Source: Botryotinia globosa (taxonomy: Eukaryota > Ascomycota > Leotiomycetes > Helotiales > Sclerotiniaceae). Taken from it: 64,000 nucleotides of DNA. A model generated the notes under the pieces. That model searched no databases. It was given only the letters and a program-made list of their open reading frames with translations, and was not told the origin of the DNA. The position numbers and the translations under genes are program-made. Positions 38,700 to 51,900 of the stretch are shown piece after piece (positions within the stretch are counted from its first letter, which is position 1; the number at the start of each line of letters is the position of its first letter). The stretch covers positions 990,501 to 1,054,500 of the forward strand of contig RCSZ01000011.1 in NCBI GenBank assembly GCA_014898425.1, given 5' to 3'.

Positions 38700-39300
38700 G
38701 TAGGCGGGGTTTGGAGGGGTGGGGTGGTGATGAGTGATGAGATTGAAGGATGAGATTGAAGGATGAGATTGAATAAGATGGGGAATAGTAGGTTGTGTGT
38801 ATTGTATGGGATGTTGATGTTGGATATGAAGTATGAGATGAGGTGTGAGATGTGAGTGTGAGATGTGAGTATGAGATGTGAGTATGAGTGAGTGTGAAGT
38901 ATGAGGTGTGAGGTGTAAAGTGTGAAGTATGAGATGTGAAGTAAGAATGGAGGAATGCAATGAAAGGGAGGAATGAAAGATTAGAAGAATGCAAAAATGA
39001 AAATTGCTGTATTCGTGGGGTGGGATGGAACGGGATCAAATAGGTTAGGATATGATGTCTACACCAAAGAGTTAAAACTGGAAAGGATGTTTTGGTATGC
39101 GTCTGTTTACTGATTTGTGCTTGAAATAAGTAGGTAGGTAGGTAGGTAGGTATAGGTAGGTTTGAATTTCGTTATGGTTTGGTGTGAGGTGTGATGGTTT
39201 GGTGTGAGGTGTGAGATGTGAGATGTGAGATGTGATGCGATAAGATGCGATAAGATGCGATGCGATGAGTTGAAATGGATGTGGAATAGAGCTATTATTT
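38700..39300. repeat. GAGATGTGAGT-type low-complexity region
   Basis: Irregular runs of GATGAGATTGAAG, GTATGAGATGTGAG and GATGCGATAA, plus a TAGG run at 39,131-39,152. A purine-rich, slippage-derived stretch with no coding character. Confidence 0.7.
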
Positions 39301-40224
39301 GCAGTTTGTGGATCTGATGAAGAAGGGGGGTATATGGATGGATGAATGAATGGATGAATGGATGGATAGGTGTATCTATATGTAATACCTACTGGAGAGA
39401 AAGATACTGGACTTCCAAGTTCCGGACTCTGGAAAGCGTGGAGGGGTTTGTGGATTTCTGGATCAATGTTGCGAGATGGAGATGGTGGGAGAGTTGAGAT
39501 CTATTATCAGATGGGTGGTAAGATTACATGGATACATTATATACATGGTACAACATAACATAATCTAGAATAGACTAGTGTCGTGCAGTGTAGTATATTC
39601 TAATCGAGTCTCACCTTGAGATTATCATCACCCCTAGTTGTAACTAGAGGATGTTGGTGTGCTACCTACCTGGGCGGATGAATGTAAATGTAGATGTCGA
39701 TGTCGATGTCGATATATGTATATGTATATATGTATCTATATATATATATGTCTCATCCAGGAATATTCCCGGTTCCTGATTTAATCTCATTTCACCTCAT
39801 CGCATTTCTCATCTCATCTCATCTCATCTCATCTTATGTTCCTGGTCATTTGACTACACAAAATACATAGCGAGTAAATAGTCAGCGTACCATACCCAGG
39901 TCGATACCATCAATCGCATACCGCGCCGTCCCATGCTGTATTGTTGTTGTTGTACCTCGTAGATAGCACATTGATGTCTTGAATCTTGAATCTTGAATTG
40001 AGGAGTGAGGAGTACAGTAATACATTGTCCTTTGCGAGAGAAATTGATGTCCGGTAGTCTGTATACCATATTAGTAAGCAGCTACGATAAGGTTAAGCGC
40101 TTACAAAAAGTAAATCTCAAATCAAAAGAAAAGAAAAGGTTCTCCCCGGAATTTGAGTGGAGTTTGACGGGGGGAAGTGTATAAAGTATGAATATATGTT
40201 TCTATAATTAGGTAGGTATATAAA

Positions 40225-40372
40225 CACATATATACATATATACATATATACATATATACATATATACATATATACATATATACATATATACATATATACA
40301 TATATACATATATACATATATACATATATACATATATACATACATATATACATACATACATATATACACATC
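40225..40372. repeat. (ACATATAT)n octanucleotide repeat
   Basis: About 15 near-perfect 8-bp units, alternating purine-pyrimidine throughout. It is immediately followed by a CCTCCCTCCC run at 40,390-40,414. Confidence 0.92.
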
Positions 40373-41030
40373 TACCTTACTATTTAAACCCCTCCCTCCC
40401 TCCCTCCCTCCCTCCTTCGTATTCCCTTCACAGCCACACAATCATTCACAAGGTCACGTTGGTTGTATTGGCTTGTCCTTCCACCACCTCATTCGCAACA
40501 CCATCAAATGCTAATCGCCCCGATTGTGCAAGTCTGTTTCTTCTTCTTCATTATTTGCCTCCCTCTTGGACTCACTGTACTATGCATGTCGAGTACGAGA
40601 TTCTCCATATGTATCCGTGCTGTGATTGGAAGCTTGATGAGTGGGATGATGTGAACACTCCACACTGATCATGCTAAATCATCCTACGAGCCCACTCTTT
40701 CGCAAAAGAGAAATCTCCTAGTGGTCGCTGGTGAGTCGTGAGTCGTGAGTCGTGACTAGTCGGGACGGGACGGACAGTGCGGAGGATTTGCAGATCGAGA
40801 TTAGGGCGAATTGGCAGACCAACATCTGCAGACCAACATCTGGCGGGATGGAATTAGAATTAGAATTGGAATTAGAATATTATACAATGTCGAGCACTAG
40901 TCAAGAAAATACATAGTCACCACCATGGATATCGATTGCATGGATGGATGATGGATGAAAATAACCCAGAACTCCTAGACTGGTGGACCCTCTTTTACTG
41001 ATTGACTGGTCTTGTCTTCCCCATTCAAAT

Positions 41031-41101
41031 ACCTCTCTCTCCCTTTCCTTTCCTTTCCTTTCCTTTCCTCCCCCCCCCCCTATCCCACTTCTTTCTCCAG
41101 C
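41031..41101 (+). promoter_or_regulatory. C/T-rich tract upstream of the Crh-type gene
   Basis: A CTCTCTCCC, (CTTTC)n and C10 pyrimidine tract on the coding strand, about 570 bp before the start codon. Pyrimidine tracts of this kind often lie just upstream of transcription starts in filamentous fungi, which would imply a long 5' leader here. This is inference from composition only. Confidence 0.4.
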
Positions 41102-41664
41102 TTTATCCATTATTCACAGAAGGAGGTAAATCAATAAAAGTATTCACGACATCATTCGTTATTCGTCGTTGAGTCTTATTGTTCTATTGTCATTTTTCTC
41201 GTCAATCACATTCGCTTGGGAATCCATTCTTCCATTACACAACATCTGCCAAGCAAGCAAGAGCAATTTAACAACCTTTCGATTTGGAGGAATTTCAAGG
41301 GAAAGAACAGTTAAACGCACATAAAACGGTCGACCGACAGATTTCATATCACGACAAGGACAAGGAAAGAATTCGGGACTCTGGACTTTTGCGGGGAACT
41401 ATAATTTGACTTTTCAATTTTGGAACCAGAAATTCAATCATATCCAGCACATACTTATTCACTCAATACCGGAATACTTTAACTGCAATCCATTCCGCCG
41501 TTAATTTGACACTCTTATCGTGGACCTTTTACATTTCTTTTCTTGTTCATCATACACTTCGTCCTACCTCAAGGCGCCTCGATATCGCCAATCGCTTCGA
41601 TATCAATTTGGGCGGTTCTCTTTTTTGACTTCTGCATACACATACACATACATATACATACAAA

Positions 41665-43100
41665 ATGGTTGGAAGATCAACGTTATTGACCGTCCTGGCT
41701 TCAGCCTCGGTGGCGTTCGCTGCTTGCAGTCTCGACAATCACTGTCCTGAAGAAACTCCATGTTGCTCTCGTGAGTCTGCTCTCCGAAGTATACATATGC
41801 AAGGTTGAACTAACAATCGTAGAATATGGAGAATGTGGTACTGGCGCATATTGTCTAGGAGGTTGTGATCCTCGAATGTCATTTTCTGTCGCTTCTTGTG
41901 TTCCCGAACCCGTCTGCGAGAGCGCTTCATATACCTTTACGAGCATGGATGGTATAATTTCAAACACAAAATACTTGGGTGATGCATCAAAGTCAAATTG
42001 GGTATACAGTGGAAGTCCAGTCATCTACGATAACAATGTGTTGTTGACGATGTCGGCAAACTCGGTCGGAACGGTCATGGCATCTTCGACTTACATGTGG
42101 TATGGAAATGTAAAGGCAAAGTTCAAGACTAGTAGAGGTCGGGGTGTGATTACGGCTTTTATTCTTTTCTCGGATGTGAAGGACGAAATCGATTACGAAT
42201 TTGTTGGTTCGGAATTGACGACTGCTCAATCCAACTATTTCTTCCAGGGTATTACAAATTGTGAGTAAATCTCTCATGGGCGCACGAGAATATACTAATC
42301 TGTTGAAAGATGACAACGAGTTAAATATCACTCTTTCCGATACACATGCCAATTATCACGAGTACGAAATCGATTGGACTCCTGATGAGATCACTTGGCT
42401 TGTAGATGGACAGGTTGGACGTACAAAGAAACGTGTGGATACGTGGAATGCAACCGCAAACCAATGGAACTTCCCACAAACTCCTTCTCGGGTCCAACTT
42501 TCTCTTTGGCCCGGTGGTCTCGCAAGTAATGGTGCTGGAACTATCGCTTGGGCAGGTGGTGAAATTGACTGGAATTCTGAGGATATCAAAGACAACGGTT
42601 ACTACTATGCCGCTTTTGAATCGGTCGATATCTCATGTTACAACGCAAAATCTGCTCCAGGAACCAATTCCGGAAAGTCATACTATTACAACAGTGCTTT
42701 GGGAACTAACGACACCGTGATCGATTCAAAAAATGCTACTATTCTGTCTTCCCTCTTGGCTACTGGAACAAATATGACCGCGGGAGAATCAGCAGCAGCT
42801 TCTGGTTCAACTGCCGTTTCCACCGCCGCAACGGTCCCTGGACTTACAGGTTCCGGTGGTGGAGGAGTTGGAGATGACCATTCTGGTGATGACAGCAGCA
42901 GCAGTGATTCTAGCTCGGGATCATCAACTTCATCATCCAGCGGTTCATCTTCAACTGGCAGCAGTGGATTCTCCCAAGGAGATGGTTCTACCACTACCAG
43001 CAAAAGCAGTGCAGATAGTCTAGTCGCAAATCAAGAACGAGTCCTCAAAGGCAGTGTATTTGCAGGTATCGTGGCAGTTGTTGCTATGATGGCTTTGTAA
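41665..43100 (+). CDS. Crh-type GH16 chitin-glucan transglycosylase, GPI-anchored
   Basis: Exons 41,665-41,770; 41,823-42,260; 42,310-43,100 (introns 52 and 49 bp) give 444 residues. In order: signal peptide (1-19), a Cys-rich chitin-binding (CBM18-like) module (about 20-65), the GH16 catalytic domain (about 70-310) with the catalytic DEIDYE motif (Glu157, Asp159, Glu161), a Ser/Thr/Gly-rich linker, and a carboxy-terminal hydrophobic tail compatible with GPI anchoring. Crh proteins cut chitin and rejoin it to beta-1,6/1,3-glucan at the outer face of the plasma membrane and in the wall. The amino-terminal CBM18 makes it like yeast Crh1/Utr2-type enzymes, but I cannot choose the orthologue. It is followed on the same strand by a GH76 protein and a WSC mucin, all wall-related. 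The start is fixed by the signal peptide. Confidence 0.93.
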
Positions 43101-43697
43101 AGTACTGCATTATGGAATACGGTGGGGGTTCTTTTGGCATTTGCATTTTTTGAAAATTAGCTTGGCATTGGGTTGGGGGGACTTACATTACGACAACAGC
43201 TTGAACTTTTTTTTTTTAACAGCTTCCTGTTTTTGTTATTTCTCGAGAGTAGATATGGAGAGTGGAGTGGTTGAGATACCACTTGATGGCGTTTTTAGCT
43301 GTCCATTCCTTTTTGTGAGGGTGGTTAGTAGGCTGGGGGGGTTTTTTAATAACAGTTTATTCTTGTGAATATATTTTTTGGCTGGGGGATGAAGATGGAT
43401 GAGTGAGGGTCTGATAGATGATGACTCAAGATGAGATGGGATGAGACGAGTCAGTGGGATGTTGAAACGATACAAGATGAGATGATGGATAATGGATAAT
43501 AAATCCTCAGGCTTGAATAACCTTGGAGTTGACTTGAAGTAGCTAGGTATTCAAGTCATTCCTTCGAGCGGTTATTATGAATAAATATATCAAAATTTAC
43601 GAATTTGATTCATTATTGAATTTGAGTATTGAACTGAAATTAAATTTGTGCGAGGGAATTTATATGTAATTCGCGATTGATCTACTTGTATGGATTA

Positions 43698-44135
43698 CCG
43701 AGGCCTATAAGTCGAATACCCCACGTTCGGGCCACCCCTCTTTCGGGCCACCCTTTTACACCAAAAATCACTTTTTTGATTTATCAATATCTTTATTAAT
43801 ATTGAATATAATTGAATAAAGATTTCAATTTATATAATTCAAATCATTTTAAATCTATTTTGAAATTTTTAGACTTTTAGGATTTTTTTGGATCGATTTC
43901 TCGAGCTTCAAAATATCGATTTTCAATTTATATACAAATCATATATAAATTTAAAATTTTATAAAATCTGTGAATCTTTTATAACTTTTTAATAATAATT
44001 ATTGAAAGAAAATTGTATATCTTTTTGAAAAATTCAAATCTGATGTTGGATAGAAATTTAAAAAAAATTTAAAAAAATGAATAAATATAGAGATATAATA
44101 TATAATATTGTTCAAATGCGCGTTATAGGCCTCGG
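43698..44135. mobile_element. MITE-like element with TA target duplication
   Basis: A 438-bp AT-rich insertion with 13-bp perfect terminal inverted repeats CCGAGGCCTATAA, flanked by TA on both sides (43,696-43,697 and 44,136-44,137). Inside the left end TTCGGGCCACCC occurs twice in tandem, a subterminal repeat. TA flanks, short TIRs and small size without an open frame point to a non-autonomous Tc1/mariner-type (Fot1/pogo-like) element. The interior appears RIP-mutated while the ends are not. Confidence 0.78.
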
Positions 44136-44337
44136 TATTAGAACAAAAATATTTACTGTGCTTGCTAAAAGTCTGGACGTGGAGATGGGCGAATGCTTAG
44201 CTATTTCTTAATTGTACCTACCTATGGTTTGATTGTTGGTACTATGGGTAGGTATTTTGTATTATGTACTTCTGGGATAACTTGAAGGTTTTGGTTTGGT
44301 TTTTATTCGGTTGGGGATGTGGTGAGGGTGAGGGTGA

Positions 44338-44416
44338 GGACGAGGGAGGAGGGAGGAGGGAGGAGGGAGGAGGGGGAGAAGTAGGGAGGGGAGGGGAGGG
44401 GAGGGGAGGGGAGGGG
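44338..44416. repeat. GGGA/GGA polypurine tract
   Basis: About 80 bp of almost pure purine on the + strand: (GGGAGGA)n then (GGGGA)n. A mirror-like purine run of this kind can adopt triplex or quadruplex structure; no regulatory role is shown. Confidence 0.85.
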
Positions 44417-44781
44417 ATAGGTGATTCTTGAAGGAGAGGAAAATGAGCGATCAATACCTAGGTGGGTAGGTAAGGTTATTTCTGTTGTGTGTGCTTGTTA
44501 TCGCATCGCATTGATATCATCAAATATTCTGCCTCCACGGCAGTGGCCCCCGGTGGGCCAGCGGAGCGTCATTTATTGGAATTTGGAATTGATTATTCAG
44601 TAGGTAGTTCTATCATTGAGCCAAATTCTTAATTTTTACGGTGGGTGGCGCTGTTGAGTAAACACTACCTACCTGACATAGCCATAGCAAAACTGGGGTT
44701 CGTCGTGAACCTTTCATGTATCAGGCTTGATTTGACGATACTCGAGGAGTTTCAACTTTCAGGAGGGGTGTTGTCTTTTAC

Positions 44782-44829
44782 GAATCAATGAATCAATGAA
44801 TCAATGAATCAATGAATCAATGAATCAAT
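44782..44829. repeat. (AATCAATG)n octanucleotide repeat
   Basis: Six perfect 8-bp copies, followed by a degenerate one, in the promoter region of the GH76 gene about 400 bp before its start. Confidence 0.9.
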
Positions 44830-45223
44830 GATTGAATGGATTTGATATTCATAACACTTATCATATTGTTTTAATTATTTATTTTTCTTGTCATTCCTTC
44901 TCTTCCATCTTTTCTTTCTTTTCGTCAGTGAAGATCGGATGACTTGAACTTGACCTCTTCGTCCTGGAGTATCTGATTCGAACACGATACGAATATTACC
45001 ACCGCACCTTTGAGAGGGCTGTAATATTACCATTTGTATTATCTGCTGTCATCTTTACGATCGTTTATTATCATCTCAGCATCTGCGCCGCGCCGCGCCG
45101 CCCTGTTCACATCTTCCTTTCCCAAGACTATTTCTATTTATTGGGTTTGATTCTTCTCCGCTTTACTTTCTTTCATTTATCGGCCTTGCTTTTGTGGTTT
45201 GTGTGCATATACGTCATTTTATC

Positions 45224-46831
45224 ATGCGGATTCAGAGTAGGTTATGGGTATGCCCGTTGCTTGGGTGGAGGGTTGTGGATGCTCTCACGGTTGATACTTC
45301 ACAGGCTGGTATGTTTGTTTGGTTGGTGAAGTTCGGATGTTGAGTCTGATGATTGCTGCTAGATTCGATTAAAAGCGCTGCGAGTTCGGTGGCTGCAAAT
45401 TTGGTGTCGTATTATCATGGGAATGAATCGGTATGAATATGTTGTTGGTATCATGCGATGCAGCTTCTTTGCTAATGTATTATAGGGCCAAACTCCAGGA
45501 CTTTTATCTCCACCTTATTTCTGGTGGGAAGGTGGTGGGATGTTTATGACATTGATAGATTATTGGCGTTATACAGGTGATGCTTCATACAACAGTATTG
45601 TATCTGAAGCTCTTCTCTTCCAAGCTGGTCCAGATGTCGACTATATGCCTGTGAATCAGACCAAAGATGAAGGGAATGATGATCAAGGATTTTGGGGAAT
45701 GGCTGCGATGTTAGCTGCCGAATCGAATTTTCAAAATCCTCCTGCTGATCAACCTCAATGGCTTGCGTTGGCTCAAGCGGTATTTAATGAAATGGCAAGT
45801 CGGTGGGATACTAGTACTTGTGGAGGTGGATTGAGGTGGCAGATATTCACTTTCAATAATGGGTTTACGTATAAGAATTCCATTGCGAATGGATGTTTTT
45901 TTAATATAGGAGCTAGATTGGCTAGGTATACGGGAAATCAAACGTACGCAGATTGGGCGGAGACAATCTGGCAATGGGAAGAGAGTGTGGGATTGATTGA
46001 TAGCAGTTACAATATTTATGATGGGAGTAGTGATACGGATAATTGTGCGAGTGTGGATCGATTGCAGTGGAGTTATAATGCGGGGATTTATTTGCATGGA
46101 GCGGCGAATATGTTTAATTATGTGAGTTTTTTCTCCCTTGTACCTTCTCGTTTAATACAACGATGAATAGGGGATGGATTTTTTTTCGGGAAGTATAACA
46201 GGGGAAAGAAATCTAACCTGACATATAATAAACTCAGACTGATGGGAACTCCACTTGGCAACAACGCACCAACCAATTGATGAACACCTCAATCAATGTC
46301 TTCGCCTCTAACAAAACGAATTCCATCATTACCGAACAGGCCTGTGAAACGGTTAATAAGTGTGACACCGATCAACTATCCTTCAAAGCCTATTTCACCG
46401 CCTGGCTCGCCTCTACTTCTATCCTCGCGCCTTTTACCGCTCAAAGTATTTTTCCCGTCTTGCAAAGCAGCGCGAAAGCTGCGGGAGGACAATGTGTGGG
46501 TACGGGTGGTGCGTGTGGGTTTAAGTGGACGGAAGGAAACTTTGATGGGAACGTGGGGGCGGGACAGCAGATGAGTGCGCTGGGCGCGATACAGAGCGCT
46601 ATGGTGGCGGTTCCTGGTACGGATAATGCGAGGATTGGCCCGGTTACGAACAGTACGGGCGGGACGAGCGTGGGCGATAGTTCAGCCGGGAGTGCGAAGA
46701 TGGGGAGGGAGGGGATGGGGATGCAGGGCGTGGTAGTTACGAGGGGGGATCGGGTGGGTGCGGCGCTGGCGACGGTGGCGGTTTTGATGAGTTTGTGTGG
46801 GGGGGCGGCGTTTATGATTTTGGGGGAGTAG
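45224..46831 (+). CDS. GH76 Dcw1/Dfg5-like GPI-anchored wall protein
   Basis: Exons 45,224-45,308; 45,363-45,430; 45,486-46,121; 46,238-46,831 give 460 residues. The first two exons supply a signal peptide and [18 protein letters not shown], the conserved start of this family. The GH76 (alpha/alpha)6 domain follows, with the paired Asp motif EGNDDQGFW (Asp116-Asp117) and many conserved Trp/Cys residues. The tail is Gly/Ser-rich and ends in a hydrophobic segment suited to GPI anchoring. Yeast Dcw1 and Dfg5 are essential as a pair and are thought to transfer GPI-anchored mannoproteins to wall beta-1,6-glucan. The signal peptide is unusually Trp/Arg-rich, so the first exon is my least certain boundary; the rest is well supported. 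The 3' coding part is much richer in G than its neighbours. Confidence 0.88.
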
Positions 46832-48965
46832 GCATTAGGGATGGGGAATGCGGGGTATGGGAAGGAGGAGGGGGGGTGATTTTTTTTTGTTGGATGGGAT
46901 GGGGTTTTGAGATACCTATTTTTATTACATTTCTCGGGAGTTGGGATTAGAAGACGAGGAGATGGTGGATGTATACTCGAGTGTGCACGCCTATCCTATG
47001 GGAAACGAATCGAGTTCTTTTGCAAAGTAAACGGAAAAAAGGAAAAAATCTCATTCGGGAATGGGAACTATATTGCATTAGGATTAGGATTAGGATTGTA
47101 TAGGTATTAAGTTTAGAGATTTGTAGATATCAGGTGAGAGGTTTAGGGGCTCGTATTTGATATCTGGTATCTGGTGTTTAGAGGGGGTGTTGGAGGTGCT
47201 GGATTGATATGGTTATGTGTTTTATATGTTTTGTGGTAGGGAGAAGTGGATGAGAGTCCTATTTCTACAATATATATAGAATATCATCCCAACATATCGA
47301 CATACTCCCAGCCCAAAATCTTCTCCCCCAATGAGAGATTAAGGAGTAGCTCTCTTTATGAGATGGTACTTTTTATAGGCTGGAAGTTTCTGGGTTGGTG
47401 AGTGAGTATATAGAAATGGAATGGGTAAATAGATGAATAAATTAATACGGTTTCTTGATTTTCTTGATTTTCTTGATTTTCTTGATATTAATTCTGCTTC
47501 TTGATGAATGGATGAATGAATGGATGAAGAGTCGCTTGGGTTGTAATTGATGTAGTGTAATATAGGTGTAATAAGCTGATATCACGTGATACATCAAAAA
47601 TTCGCAACCTAGAGAAGGCAGGAGCTCACGAGAGCAAAGAGATCGGAGGAAAAGAACTTGCTACAGTAAAGAGGCTCCCTTTTTTCTTGAATTCTTTCGG
47701 GGAACACGAAGGTCGGCACCACAAACACGTGAAGAGTGGATCTGTTTCTGTCAAATAAAAATTAGTGAGCTGTTTTGGCATGTGGTTTGGGGGTTCCCTT
47801 ACTTCTCAACTACCATTCGGATCCTAGATAGGTACACCGGAAAGCCAATGCCATGTTGCGGAACGCGGGAGGATGGGATATGATCCAGGGGAGGCTAGAG
47901 GATTGATGTCAGAGGCGTAGGGGAAATTGGAGCATGTCGGTTTTGGGGTACTTTGCTATACTTTTTGGAGTGTACGCGTGGTTTTCAAAGCTTGCTTGGG
48001 TGGATAGTTTCTTCTCCTTTTTGATTGCGATGCGTTAGACTTTGGAAGGCGCGATTCTTGTTGTTATGCAATCGTTTTCTTACTCCAACCTTTTCATTTC
48101 TCTTTTCAATCCCTTTCCTTCTTTCTCATCCTCTTCACTTACTCATTCGCCTTCAAGCATACCGACAAACTGCCACTATTTCAATGGATATTTCCTTCTC
48201 ATGCCTATCAAATGGTATTCTTCTTCTCGAGGACTTGGTCCAGACTGTCCCATCCTTCATGTGGCATTCTTTTGCTATTCTCCGGATGCTCTACAACAAC
48301 TTTAATACTTCTAGATTCGAAACATATCTTAGGGGTGACTGAAGACTTTTCCTACTGGCGCCATAGCCTCGAAGAGGTGAAGAATGTACATCCATTTCAA
48401 ACGTTTCTTGGCAAGTAAACAAGGTATGAAATCACGTGAAAATACAGACAGAATATTGCAACGGCGGTCTATCGATATGTATTCTCTTGTGATGCTATAC
48501 TAATATCATAAGGGCTGTACGAAATAGTTTTGCGTTTAAACTCAGACGATACATTGATTTGTTCGATTACAATATACAACGAAGTCGAGAGACTTTTAGG
48601 TGGTGTGGTTTACATGTTTGAAGTCAAATTACTCCATAATTCAAGGACTGTCGTTCGATATCACATTCCAATATGGGAATCTTGCCAAACGTTACTCATT
48701 CCTTGAGTATTCTTGACATTAATTTTTATCCTATGTCTCTGACTTTATCGTCTCCTTGACGCGGGAAAGACGCCATCTACATTCTTCCAAGTACCATATT
48801 CAAAAACAAAGCTTACATTCTATATATCCTTCAATTCCTTGAAAAGTATCTTTTTACACACTTTCACGTCGGTCTTTATACAGAAGTCAAGTAGTTGTTA
48901 TTTTCAGACATTTCGAAGCCTCAAATATCTTCTACTCGAGTTCACCCAGACACTACGTCAGGACC
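46832..48965. other. Intergenic region with simple repeats
   Basis: No convincing gene. It contains a run of four TTCTTGATTT decamers (47,452-47,487), CACGTG boxes at about 47,583 and 48,432, and short low-complexity frames (for example 48,025-48,342) without domain or splice support. It should include the promoter and 5' leader of the giant WSC gene. Confidence 0.5.
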
Positions 48966-51900
48966 ATGCGTCCAACTTCACTTCCAAAGTGCCTGCTGCA
49001 GGTTGCAGCTTGTGGTATTGCACTCATTCCTTTCGCTCACGCGGTACCAGCTACTGTTTATTCAACTGTCACTCGTTATAGAATTTCAGTCGTTCCACAA
49101 TATACGACTTATACTGATGTCTCTTTTTCAATTCTTACCTATACTGCACCCCCTTCAATTCATACCGAATATGTCACTGCCACAGAAGTTAAGCGTAGAA
49201 CTACGACTATCTTCGATGGAACGACAACTGTGATCGAGCCGGCTCAAACTGTATTTGGTGAGTACTTTGAATATTGGTCAAATCATGAACCTATTCTAAT
49301 GATCAATAGCATCAGAATGTGGTAGTACCACACAGTCTTCTTCTGCAGCCCCTTCATCGGATATTCTTAGCAGTTCGACTGTATCTTCTGAATTTACTTC
49401 ATCTTCCGGTTTCACTGTTCCGCCAGTCAACAATGCTGCTTCTGGGTCTTCATTCACTAGTGAAGTATCATCGACTTCAGTTCCACAGGTCACTTCTGAA
49501 CCACCTATTTCAACTACTGAGCCTGCAGTAACAGAAGTTGCCAGTACCGAAGAACCAGGAACTACAAGTCTCCCACCTTCAGAACCAACCCGCGTTTCAT
49601 CTGCTGATACACCAGCTGGTACCTATAATGCAGTAGACTGTTACTCAGATGAAGAGGGTACTGGCTTTCCATTGGCTCCACCTGTCACGGATAGTACCGA
49701 TCCAAATACTTATGACACAGTCGATCACTGCCTTGAATTCTGCTCTACAGCTAATGGAGGTAACCCATTTAGATATGCAGGAATCGGGCCAGGACACTGT
49801 TACTGTTCAAATGGAGTGCTTGAAGCTGAACCAGCCGCCGATTGTTCACACCCATGCCCAGGTGATTCGACACAAATATGTGGAGGAGGTGCTCCTCCCA
49901 CTAAAAGACTCAGACGTCGTGCACCTGGAATCTCGATTATTATTTACGAGTTGGCTGGATACGTTCCTCCGACGTCAGTCATTTCTACAGATGTCGGTGC
50001 AACCGAGACTACAGGCCCCAGCTCAACGAGTGAAATCATTGCCACTGAGGAACCTGGTATTACTTCTACAGAAATCCTTCCAACGGAAACACTAGGTGCC
50101 AGTTCAACAACTGATATTATTGTCACCGAGGAACCTGGCGTTACTTCTACAGAAATAATTCCTACCGAGACTCTTGGGGCCACCTCTGCGACTGAAATTA
50201 TTGTCACTGAGGAGCCAGGGGCTACATCTACGGAAGTTATTCCAACTGAGACTCTAGGAGCCTCTTCAACAACTGAGATTATTGTTACCGAAGAACCTGG
50301 AGCTACAAGTACTTCAGAAATCAACACAGAAGGACCAGGGCTCACAAGCACTACTGAAGCTATCAATACCGAAGAGCCAGGATTTACTAGCACATCTGCA
50401 GTTGTGACCGAAGAACCTGGAGTTACGAGCACTACTGAAGCTGTCAATACTGAAGAGCCAGGCGCCACTAGTACTTCGGAAGTTGTCAATACTGAACAGC
50501 CGGGAGCTTCTAGCACCTCAGAGCCCATTGTCAGCACTGGCGAACCAGGAGCTACAACTACTACTGAAGTCGTCAATACTGAAGAACCTGGAGCTAGTTC
50601 AACAGAGGCAGCTAGTAGCACTGGCACAGGTATACCGCCTGTCAATAATGTTGGATCTGGCACTATGACCACTATAACCACTACTGATGGCATTGAATCT
50701 ACCACTGAGGTATTCACCGAGCCAGGAGCAACTACCACCTCCGAAGCCGAAGAAACAGGCGCTAGCACAACTTCAGGAGTTGTTAATACCGAGGAACAGA
50801 CAGCTGTTACAACTTCTGCAGGTGTCATTAGCACTGAGCAACCAGTAGTAACTACGACGTCCGATGTTATTAACACTGAAGAACCTGGGGCAACCACAAC
50901 TTCAAGTCCGGAAGAAACCGTAGCTACAACAACTTCTGAGGTCGTAAATACTGAGGAGCCAGGAGTCACTACAACGTCGGGAGCTGTTATTAGTACCGAG
51001 GAACCAGCCGCAACTACGAGCTCAGAAATAGTGAATACCGAGGGGCCTAGTCTTACTACAACCTCTAGCCCGGAAGAGACTGAGATTTTGAGTACCGAGG
51101 AACCTGGAGTTACGACGAGCTCGGAGGTTGTAAACACCGAAGAGCCACAAACAGCGTCAACTTCCAGTCCTGAAGAAACCGGGCCAGCTACTACGACTTC
51201 TGGGGCTTTAGTCACCGAACAACCAGGAGTTAGTACAACTTCCGATGTACCTGAGGGTACAAGCACTGGTACTGGCATTCCACCTGTGAACAATGTAGGA
51301 TCTGGCACCATGACAACAACCACAACAACTGAAGTACCCGAGTCTACCACAGAAGCGGAGTTGACTACCGGAATTGAAGTTACGACGACTGCTCCTCTCT
51401 CCACGAGTGCGCAAGGAGTATCGTCTACAAGCTCTTCCCCATCATCCACATCTATTGCACCTCCTTCATATATTTATGTCTGCGCAAGTATACCAAATCT
51501 GTTCAATGTAGTTATTGATGAGCCTGGCAAGCCAGAACAATGGTTATCTCAACTTAACTATCCAGATAGTGGAACCGTTGAAGGTACTTGGGGCTATGAT
51601 ACATTGCCACCCGTCTTATCGCGCTCTCAAGCAGCTCGTTTCAATATTGGATTTGGTAACGCCTTCCAAGCAAAACGTCGTTCTGATAATGCTCCAATCT
51701 CAGGTGCCGTGCGATTGACCGCTTTAGGATCACCTCTTCAACTTTTCACTGCGGACCATATTTCAGACAGCATGAGAGTATTTACCGCTAGTATTGGGGC
51801 AGACTGTTCACTTGGCTTGGATATTCCGAACACTGGGGATAACATTCTGGCTATATGCAGTGGTGTATTCACTATCCTAACACCAGCTAAGCAAGCTCAA

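Noticed and set aside
49944..51449. 501-codon minus-strand frame rich in Val/Ser
   Set aside because: Antisense shadow of the TEEPG/Thr repeats; codon periodicity of the repeats keeps the opposite strand open.
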